From Clostridia bacterium (GTDB lineage: Bacteria; Bacillota; DULZ01): a stretch of DNA of 57,335 nt. Both the position numbers and the translations under genes were made by a program. Positions 52,218-57,335 of this stretch are shown in pieces. Numbering within the stretch: the stretch's first letter is position 1; every line of letters starts with the position of its first letter. The notes under the pieces were generated by a model that was given only the letters and a program-made list of their open reading frames with translations, made no database searches and was not told the DNA's origin. The stretch spans positions 1 through 57,335 of the forward strand of contig DULZ01000078.1 of assembly GCA_012840125.1 (NCBI GenBank), given 5' to 3'.

Positions 52218-52997
52218 ATGGAACTGTACTTTTTCGAATGCGGTATTTTGAAGAGCCAAAAACAGTACTTTACCGCCGGCCGCGGCCTCTTGGAGCCTTT
52301 CGATGTCCCGGTCCCCTTTTTCCTCATCAAACACCCGCAAGGCAACGTGCTCTTTGATACGGGCAATGCCCTGGAAGTAGCCATCGATAAACATAAGCAC
52401 TGGGGCAGCATCGTGGCCGCCTATGACCCGGTGATGACGGAGGACCAGTGGGTAGTGAACCAGATCAAGAAAGCCGGCGTCCAACCGGAAGATATTAGCT
52501 GGGTGATCCTCTCCCATCTCCACTTGGACCATGCCGGCGGTGTAGGCCATTTCCCCAATGCCAAGTACGTGGTCCAGCGGGATGAATTGCATTTCGCCTA
52601 TGTACCTGATTTCTACATGAAGGGCGCCTACATCCGGGCGGATTTTGACAAGGACGTGGATTGGTTTATCCTGGAAGGCTGGCGGGATGACAAGTTTGAC
52701 CTCTTCGGAGACGGTAAAATCGTGATCTACTTCACCCCGGGACACACCCCAGGGCATCAATCCTTGCTGGTCAACCTGGAAGAAACGGGTCCCATGTTCC
52801 TCACCGGGGATTCCTGCTACACTTTGGAAAACCTCAATGAAGACGTGCTCCCCGGTCTGTGCTGGGGACCGACGGAGGCCGTCAACTCCATCCGCCGCAT
52901 GCGTTACCTCCGGGACCAACTGGGAGTGAAAATTGTCACCGGCCATGACCCGGTAGGCTGGCAAGAGTTCAAGAAAGCACCGGAGTTTTACAAATAG
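52218..52997 (+). CDS. Metallo-beta-lactamase fold hydrolase, AHL-lactonase-like
   Basis: A 259-residue protein with the full di-zinc set of AHL lactonases: SHLHLDHAGG (HxHxDH, about 99-108), H in TPGHTPGHQ, D in FLTGDSCY and H in VTGHDPVGW. The N-terminal start MELYFFECGILK also fits that group. It ends the dehydratase/CoA-transferase operon, 51 bp after the transferase, with an AAGGAGG site. In this context a lactonase could open gamma-butyrolactone to 4-hydroxybutyrate, the substrate of the two upstream enzymes; quorum quenching or thioester hydrolysis remain alternatives. Confidence 0.85.
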   Translation: MELYFFECGILKSQKQYFTAGRGLLEPFDVPVPFFLIKHPQGNVLFDTGNALEVAIDKHKHWGSIVAAYDPVMTEDQWVVNQIKKAGVQPEDISWVILSHLHLDHAGGVGHFPNAKYVVQRDELHFAYVPDFYMKGAYIRADFDKDVDWFILEGWRDDKFDLFGDGKIVIYFTPGHTPGHQSLLVNLEETGPMFLTGDSCYTLENLNEDVLPGLCWGPTEAVNSIRRMRYLRDQLGVKIVTGHDPVGWQEFKKAPEFYK

Positions 52998-53037
52998 CTT
53001 TTCCGGTCCATCCCGGCCCCACCGCCATAACAGAAAG

Positions 53038-53056
53038 GGCTGACTTCGGGTCAGCC
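53038..53056 (+). terminator. Terminator of the 4-hydroxybutyryl-CoA operon
   Basis: The stem GGCTGAC / GTCAGCC with a 5-nt loop is followed by TATTTTCCTT. It lies 41 bp past the hydrolase stop. Confidence 0.7.
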
Positions 53057-53106
53057 TATTTTCCTTCCGCCGCCCTTCAGCCGGCATCGGTCTTCCCCAG
53101 CACCTA

Positions 53107-54027
53107 TTACATTGGCAACAACATCATGATCAAAGGCATGCTCACCACACTGAGAGCCGTGGTGGCCACCACCGCCATCACGGCAAACTCGTAATCCTTG
53201 TCGTATCTCTGGGACAAAATGGCGCTCATGACCGCCGCCGGGCTGGCCGCCATGATCACTAGCACTCCCCTGACTTGCGGGGAAAGGGGCAGCAAACTCG
53301 TCATGCTCAAAACAATACACGGCAGCAGCACCAACCGGAGACCGATCACCAGCAGCAGTTTCTTGAGACGTTGGTACTGGCGGAAACCGCTCAAAACCAT
53401 AAACTGCCCGATGGTGAACATGGCCAGCGCGGAAGTGGCATCCCCGAGCATCTTCACCGGCTGCAGCACGGGGCCGGGAATCTCGATGCCGGACAAAAGG
53501 ACCAGCAACCCGGCCATAAAACCCACCAGGGGCGGTTCTTTGAACCGGCTGACCAGCGTCTCCCAGAAATTCTTACCTTTCACCCCGAGGAGACTGACGC
53601 CCACCGTATACATATACAGATTATGTACCTGGTCGTACAGGGCGCTCATCACCACCCCCGTGTTGCCAAAAACCATGTAGCTTAAGGGAATCCCCATAAA
53701 ACCGGTATTCCCGAAAATAGAGGAGAAAACAACGACCCCGCCGGTCTTATCCCCCGGCGGTGTTTTACGCAAAAAGAAAAAAGCTACCAGGCAGGCTAAA
53801 CCGCAATAGACAAATGCCACGCCGGCCATCACCAGGGCTTGCCGCAACACTTCCATCCCCGGCCCGGCAGCCAGGGAAGTAAAGATAAGGCAAGGTGAAG
53901 TCACGTTATATAACAAGGAAGAAAGTACCCCGTTGGTGTCAGCCGGCATCAGCCTGGCTTGCTTGGCTCCATAGCTCAAGATTAAAATACCAAACATTGC
54001 GACAATACTGGCGCTTAACTGTTCCAT
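53107..54027 (-). CDS. AEC family (auxin efflux carrier-type) transporter
   Basis: A 306-residue membrane protein with ten hydrophobic helices in two halves. The helix 4 region FSSIFGNTGFMGIPLSYMVFG and the later AASPAAVMSAILSQRYDKD are AEC signatures (the crossing NxG/P segments). Bacterial members export or import malate, other dicarboxylates and small carboxylates. It converges on the 4-hydroxybutyryl-CoA operon but is transcribed alone; a carboxylate substrate would fit the neighbourhood, though nothing proves it. Confidence 0.88.
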   Translation of the reverse strand: MEQLSASIVAMFGILILSYGAKQARLMPADTNGVLSSLLYNVTSPCLIFTSLAAGPGMEVLRQALVMAGVAFVYCGLACLVAFFFLRKTPPGDKTGGVVVFSSIFGNTGFMGIPLSYMVFGNTGVVMSALYDQVHNLYMYTVGVSLLGVKGKNFWETLVSRFKEPPLVGFMAGLLVLLSGIEIPGPVLQPVKMLGDATSALAMFTIGQFMVLSGFRQYQRLKKLLLVIGLRLVLLPCIVLSMTSLLPLSPQVRGVLVIMAASPAAVMSAILSQRYDKDYEFAVMAVVATTALSVVSMPLIMMLLPM

Positions 54028-54391
54028 CTAAGTCATCCCGTCCCTGCTCCGTTGCCGTGATATGTTTAAACCGATTTCTATTCTATAGCAATTCCCTTGT
54101 TACCACAAGCCACATTTCTCCAGGATGCGGTATGCCGGCCGGGGGAAGGAGATGTACCAAAATGAAAAAGATTGTCTCAAAGGGACACCGGTGACTGGAT
54201 CCCGGCAGGCAGTTTGCCGGCCGTACACCTTTCCCGTGCGCCAATTTCACACCAACCCGGGGATTGGCATGGGTTTTGCTTTGATGTTTGATCCAGCGCG
54301 ACCGGTAAGACAACGGCAGCCGCTGCATCCTGTTAAGCCTCACCCGGCAAGGGATGAAGTAGGTATAACCGGTAGAGAGAGGAGGGGTAGG

Positions 54392-54712
54392 ATGACGTCG
54401 CAGCTCAAGTCCGTAACGGTAAAAATGCCGGCGGTCATGTTGGAGCAAATCAAATTGATCGCCGGCAAAAGGGGCGAAACTCTATCGGAAACCATCCGGT
54501 ACTTGATCAACCGAGGCTTGGAGGAGAGGATTTACGAACAGAATACGGCGCTCTTGCAACAGATCGTCCGCCGGGAAGTAGAAGCGGCAATCAAGTCTTA
54601 TGTAATTTTCCCGTCTTTGGACAACACGGAAAAAACCCTGAGGGTGGTGGACCAGGTTTTCGACCGCCGCGTCAGCCTCAGCCGGGCCCGCAATCGCCAA
54701 CCGGAGTACTAA
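54392..54712 (+). CDS. Ribbon-helix-helix (CopG/Arc-like) regulator
   Basis: A 106-residue protein with an N-terminal ribbon-helix-helix: SVTVKMPAVMLEQIKLIAGKRGETLSETIRYLINRGLEER (about 6-46) has the beta strand, turn and helices typical of MetJ/Arc repressors. The C-terminal half is helical (coiled-coil-like) and of unknown use. The start at 54392 follows GAGGAGGGG; the frame runs 89 codons further upstream, but that stretch lacks a site and looks non-coding. There is no toxin gene beside it, so it is not an obvious antitoxin. The gap 54028-54391 holds no other gene I can support. Confidence 0.75.
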   Translation: MTSQLKSVTVKMPAVMLEQIKLIAGKRGETLSETIRYLINRGLEERIYEQNTALLQQIVRREVEAAIKSYVIFPSLDNTEKTLRVVDQVFDRRVSLSRARNRQPEY

Positions 54713-54743
54713 TAAAGGCCGCACCGCGCCATCCCCTACGAAG

Positions 54744-54774
54744 AAAGGCCCCGGGATGCTTTCCCAGGGCCTTT
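54744..54774. terminator. Bidirectional terminator between the RHH and ridA genes
   Basis: The stem AAAGGCCC...GGGCCTTT has an internal C-A mismatch and an inner GGGA/TCCC, with a TGCT loop. It serves the convergent regulator and ridA genes. No long T-run follows beyond the stem. Confidence 0.65.
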
Positions 54775-54783
54775 AGCTAAGCC

Positions 54784-55161
54784 TTATCCAATCACCGCCA
54801 CGGCTTCAATTTCTACTCTTGCCCCCTTCGGCAAGTTGGCGGCTTGCACCGCAGACCGGGCCGGCGGCACGCCCTTAAAGAAGCCGGCATATACTTCGTT
54901 CATAGCCGCAAACTCGTTGATATCGGCCAGGAAGACCGTCGTCTTCACTACCCGGTCCAGGCCGCTGCCGGCGGCCTCCAGCACGCTTTGCAAGTTCAGC
55001 AGCGCCTGCCGGGTTTGGGCTTTGATGTCCCCTTCCAGGTTACCCGTTTGGGGATCTATGCCTAACTGCCCGGAAGTAAAGACAAAGTTGCCTACCTTCA
55101 CCGCTTGGGAGTAAGGGCCGATAGCAGCCGGGGCCTTATCAGATATCACCGGTTGTTGCAT
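54784..55161 (-). CDS. ridA: RidA family enamine/imine deaminase
   Basis: A 125-residue RidA (YjgF/YER057c/UK114) protein that hydrolyses reactive 2-aminoacrylate-type enamines. It has the family pattern ISDKAPAAIGPYSQAVKVGN, the substrate-binding arginine in PPARSAVQAANLPKGARVEIEAVAV and a full-length single domain, which assembles as a trimer in known members. The ATG follows GAGGTGG. It is monocistronic. Confidence 0.94.
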   Translation of the reverse strand: MQQPVISDKAPAAIGPYSQAVKVGNFVFTSGQLGIDPQTGNLEGDIKAQTRQALLNLQSVLEAAGSGLDRVVKTTVFLADINEFAAMNEVYAGFFKGVPPARSAVQAANLPKGARVEIEAVAVIG

Positions 55162-55297
55162 CTTATTCCACCTCTTTTCCCGTTATTTATATCCCTAACC
55201 ATTTTATTCTATCATTTTGATCCGATATTAGTAAAGAAAGGGAACATCCAGTGCCGGCTTTCCAGGTTTATGATGTCTTTCGGGCCGGCGTCAAATT

Positions 55298-55321
55298 CTG
55301 CCGGTTCCCGCCAACCGGCAG
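55298..55321 (+). other. Perfect hairpin in the leader of the tungstate-type transporter genes
   Basis: The 9-bp stem CTGCCGGTT / AACCGGCAG with a CCCGCC loop is followed by GTATTTTAA. It lies 63 bp upstream of the permease start, where no other plus-strand gene ends, so it may be an attenuator or the terminator of a lost upstream gene. Confidence 0.45.
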
Positions 55322-55383
55322 GTATTTTAAGGAAAGGTCGAGAATTTGTTTAGCTGGATAAATCAACGTTTAACGGTGATGAC

Positions 55384-56088
55384 ATGGAGTTTTTGATCAC
55401 TACTTTTCAGCGCGCACTGGCTTTGCTGCTGCAGCCCTCCCCGGACATCTGGGCCGCTTGCTTAGTCAGCCTGCTGGTGGCTGCGGCAGCCATCGGGCTG
55501 GCCCTGGTTATCGGGGCTCCTTTGGGCGCCTATCTAGCCCTAAAGGTATGGCCCCGGCAAAACAAGACCAGAACAACCATACTGGGGAGCGCCATCGGGT
55601 GCCCGCCGGTTTTAATCGGCCTGGTGATCAGCCTCCTGTGCTGGCCCGGGCAGGGCCTTTTAGGCCAGGTGCCCCTGTTCCATACCCCTGCGGCCCTGGT
55701 GATCACCCACACCCTGGTTTGCTTGCCCATCATCGCCGGGTTTACCATGGCCGGCATTGACCGGCTCAGCCACCAGCTGGTCTTAAAGGGCCTGGCCTTG
55801 GGCGCCTCTCCGGGACAACTGGTACGGCTCATCTTGTGGGAAATCAGGTATGTCCTGGCGATGGCCGTCTTAGTCTCCGCCGGGCGCATCCTCTCCGAAG
55901 TAGGAGCCGCTTTGATGACCGGTGGGAGCATCCCCGGCTACACCCAGACCATGGCCACCGGCATCGCCCTGGCAACGGTGCAGGGAGACCCGGCAGTCGC
56001 CCTGGCCCTGGGAATGGTGCTCTTCCTTGCCGTCCTTTTATTCAGTGGCCTGCTCACCTGCATCAACCGCCGAGGGGTGAGACTATGA
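55384..56088 (+). CDS. ABC transporter permease, tungstate type (TupB-like)
   Basis: A 234-residue permease with about five membrane helices and the EAA loop LKGLALGASPGQLVRLILWEI (about 138-158). It matches the TupB group: GAPLGAYLAL, GCPPVLIGLVISLL, and VSAGRILSEVGAALMTGGSIPGYTQTMATGIAL near the C terminus. TupABC imports tungstate with high affinity. No substrate-binding protein gene (tupA) is present upstream, and the window ends shortly after the ATPase gene, so it may be elsewhere. Tungstate would serve tungsten- or molybdopterin enzymes. The stop codon overlaps the ATPase start as ATGA. Confidence 0.87.
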   Translation: MEFLITTFQRALALLLQPSPDIWAACLVSLLVAAAAIGLALVIGAPLGAYLALKVWPRQNKTRTTILGSAIGCPPVLIGLVISLLCWPGQGLLGQVPLFHTPAALVITHTLVCLPIIAGFTMAGIDRLSHQLVLKGLALGASPGQLVRLILWEIRYVLAMAVLVSAGRILSEVGAALMTGGSIPGYTQTMATGIALATVQGDPAVALALGMVLFLAVLLFSGLLTCINRRGVRL

Positions 56089-57173
56089 AGACAGTGATGG
56101 AAGTAAAGGACCTGCTGCTCCTGCAAGACCGGGATCCCCTGTTAAATATCCCCCACTTCCGGCTACAAGCCGGGGAAGTGCTGGGGATCATGGGGCCAAG
56201 CGGTTCAGGCAAGAGTATATTAATCAAAACCTTGGGACTGTTACATCCGCCTACCCAGGGCTCTATCATCCTTTTCGGGGAGACGGTGAATTACCGGCCT
56301 GCCCAACTGCTCCCTTTAAGGCGCAGGCTGGCCCTGGTGTTTCAAGAGCCGCTCCTCTTCGATGCAACGGTCTGGGACAATGTAGCCCTGGGGCTCAAAC
56401 TGCGCAAGACCCCCAAAAGCTTGATCCGGGATAAAGTAGAAGAGTATTTGACCCTCTTAGGCATCGGCTCCCTGGCCCAGCGGCACCCGCAAAGCCTGTC
56501 CACCCTGGAAACTTGCCGGGTGAACCTGGCCCAGGGGCTGGTGCTGGAACCGGACATACTGCTTTTGGATGATCCCCTGGCTCCTCTGGATCAGGCTTCC
56601 CGGCTGAAATTGCTGGAAGAACTGGCGGAAATCATCCATCAAAAGCACCTCACCACCATCTACGCTACCAGTGACTACAGCGAGCTGTTTCTCATGGCCC
56701 ATCGCGCCATGCTCCTTTACCGGGGCTCCGTTATTCAAGAGGGAACCGTGGGGGAGGTGATGGATTCCCCCCGGAGCGCCCAAGCAGCGTCCCTGGTGGG
56801 GGTGGACAATATCATCCCCGGTTACGTGGGCACCGTGTCGGAGGACGAGGTGGAGTTTCGGCCGCTGGGTACCGAACTGCGGCTGTACGGCACCCCCAGG
56901 GACTCCGGTCTGGACGAAGCCTACGCCCTCATTCGCTCCGAGGAAATCGAGCTGGACGTTTTTCCCGGTCCCCAGTGGAATGCTGTCGGCGGCACCGTCA
57001 CCAGGGTGCACCCCCAAGGTACCCAGACCAAGATCCACCTGGACTGCGGGTTTCCCCTGGTAGTCACCCTGCCCAACCGGAAATTCTATTTCAAAAGGTA
57101 CCAGCCGGGGCAGGAAGTGACCGCTGTTTTCGATCCCGCCCGTACCCTCATCGTGCGCAAGACCCCGAAATAA
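56085..57173 (+). CDS. ABC transporter ATP-binding protein with degenerate signature (TupC-like)
   Basis: A 362-residue ATPase overlapping the permease gene by 4 bp. Walker A (GPSGSGKS, 37-44) and Q-loop (LVFQEPLLFD) are normal. Three conserved elements are altered: the signature LSGGQ reads LSTLE (138-142), the Walker B glutamate is aspartate (LLLDDP, 159-164), and the switch histidine is serine (ATSDYSEL, S196). The C-terminal part (about 235-362) looks like a TOBE/Mop-type regulatory domain found in molybdate and tungstate ATPases. Whether it hydrolyses ATP normally is open. The frame is open 83 codons upstream in the permease gene; the ATG at 56085 is the right start. Confidence 0.87.
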   Translation: MKTVMEVKDLLLLQDRDPLLNIPHFRLQAGEVLGIMGPSGSGKSILIKTLGLLHPPTQGSIILFGETVNYRPAQLLPLRRRLALVFQEPLLFDATVWDNVALGLKLRKTPKSLIRDKVEEYLTLLGIGSLAQRHPQSLSTLETCRVNLAQGLVLEPDILLLDDPLAPLDQASRLKLLEELAEIIHQKHLTTIYATSDYSELFLMAHRAMLLYRGSVIQEGTVGEVMDSPRSAQAASLVGVDNIIPGYVGTVSEDEVEFRPLGTELRLYGTPRDSGLDEAYALIRSEEIELDVFPGPQWNAVGGTVTRVHPQGTQTKIHLDCGFPLVVTLPNRKFYFKRYQPGQEVTAVFDPARTLIVRKTPK

Positions 57174-57183
57174 GGGGTCTTGC
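57157..57183 (+). terminator. Hairpin at the end of the ATPase gene
   Basis: A 10-bp perfect stem, GCAAGACCCC / GGGGTCTTGC, spans the stop codon (57171-57173). No T-run follows, so termination is uncertain. Beyond it, 57184-57335 holds no gene. Confidence 0.5.
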
Positions 57184-57253
57184 AGCGTGTTTACAAACTG
57201 GTCCTCTGGCGTTCGGTGTTAATCGCCGGCTGCAAGGAGCCCTATTTGGGGAT

Positions 57254-57335
57254 GAGCTCGGTCGCTCTCGGACGCCTCCCATTCGCACCTTAAGGTGCTC
57301 AGAGGTCGGCGTTCTTCCTCGAGCTCCCTCGCTCT
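57254..57335. repeat. Imperfect direct repeat and palindrome at the window end
   Basis: GAGCTCGGTCGCTCT (57254-57268) recurs as GAGCTCCCTCGCTCT (57321-57335), 13 of 15 identical, 67 bp apart, with the perfect palindrome GCACCTTAAGGTGC (57285-57298) between them. It may be the start of a repeat array cut off by the window. Confidence 0.4.

Noticed and set aside
52155-53087. A 310-codon minus-strand ORF opposite the lactonase-like gene
   Set aside because: It is an antisense shadow: the plus strand has a complete metallohydrolase with all metal ligands and a ribosome binding site. Long antisense frames are common here because of GC-rich third positions.
54161-54193. Ten-codon ORF MKKIVSKGHR with a GGAG site before the ribbon-helix-helix gene
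   Set aside because: Too short for any support, and no link to the downstream gene is seen.
57254-57335. CRISPR array at the window end
   Set aside because: There are only two imperfect 15-bp copies with 67-bp spacing and no cas gene in the window.

Overview
The window looks like chromosomal DNA of an anaerobic, fairly GC-rich member of the Clostridia (Bacillota), of the Moorella/Desulfotomaculum/Syntrophomonas kind. The reasons are the Gram-positive cell-envelope set (ftsEX, ctpA, minJ-like, YpiB/IDEAL protein), strong GGAGG ribosome binding sites, secA-prfB linkage, and a metabolism of Fe-S and molybdenum enzymes, an Ni-CO-dehydrogenase homologue, ETF-linked beta-oxidation and CoA-ester chemistry. 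The species cannot be told from the sequence alone. I found no rRNA, tRNA, CRISPR array, insertion sequence or phage module.

Layout. 1-8.5 kb: citrate synthase, then a beta-oxidation electron-transfer operon (acyl-CoA dehydrogenase, EtfB, EtfA, membrane Fe-S ETF:quinone oxidoreductase) behind a near-perfect sigma-54 promoter, next to a CBS-domain sigma-54 activator. 8.5-14.3 kb: ftsE-ftsX-M23 peptidase-ctpA-minJ-like division/envelope block. 14.5-19.1 kb: Tat-exported type II molybdopterin oxidoreductase with Fe-S and NrfD subunits. 19.7-24 kb: SSS symporter, split transketolase, YitT protein. 24-29 kb: redox two-component system with a c-heme sensor, cell-wall amidase, cNMP-binding/DUF2225 protein. 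29-32.8 kb: an unusual CooS-type CO dehydrogenase with an Fe-S partner, and a ferredoxin. 32.8-39 kb: hemerythrin-CheX, DUF2993, prfB (programmed frameshift), secA, YpiB. 39-43.4 kb: DUF362 protein, FadD, a 3-hydroxyacyl-CoA dehydrogenase remnant, enoyl-CoA hydratase. 43.5-47.6 kb: norCB nitric oxide reductase, a MetE/UROD-like protein and a NapH-like ferredoxin. 47.7-53 kb: PAS sigma-54 activator divergent from a 4-hydroxybutyryl-CoA operon (CoA-transferase, dehydratase, lactonase-like hydrolase). 53-57.3 kb: AEC transporter, ribbon-helix-helix protein, RidA, and tungstate-type ABC permease plus ATPase.

Two regulatory themes tie these together. First, two sigma-54 activators lie beside operons carrying good -24/-12 promoters, both feeding acyl-CoA/4-hydroxybutyryl-CoA metabolism into the ETF chain. 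Second, a shared TGTGA-N6-TCAC-type (Crp/Fnr family) operator lies before the molybdoenzyme operon, between norCB and the MetE-like gene, and before the NapH-like gene. For two of these promoters it is centred exactly 41.5 bp from the start predicted by a perfect TATAAT box. Most surprising single protein: the CO dehydrogenase homologue, in which the conserved C-cluster cysteine (Cys295 in the C. hydrogenoformans enzyme) is glutamate and the D-cluster motif is of the CX2C type.
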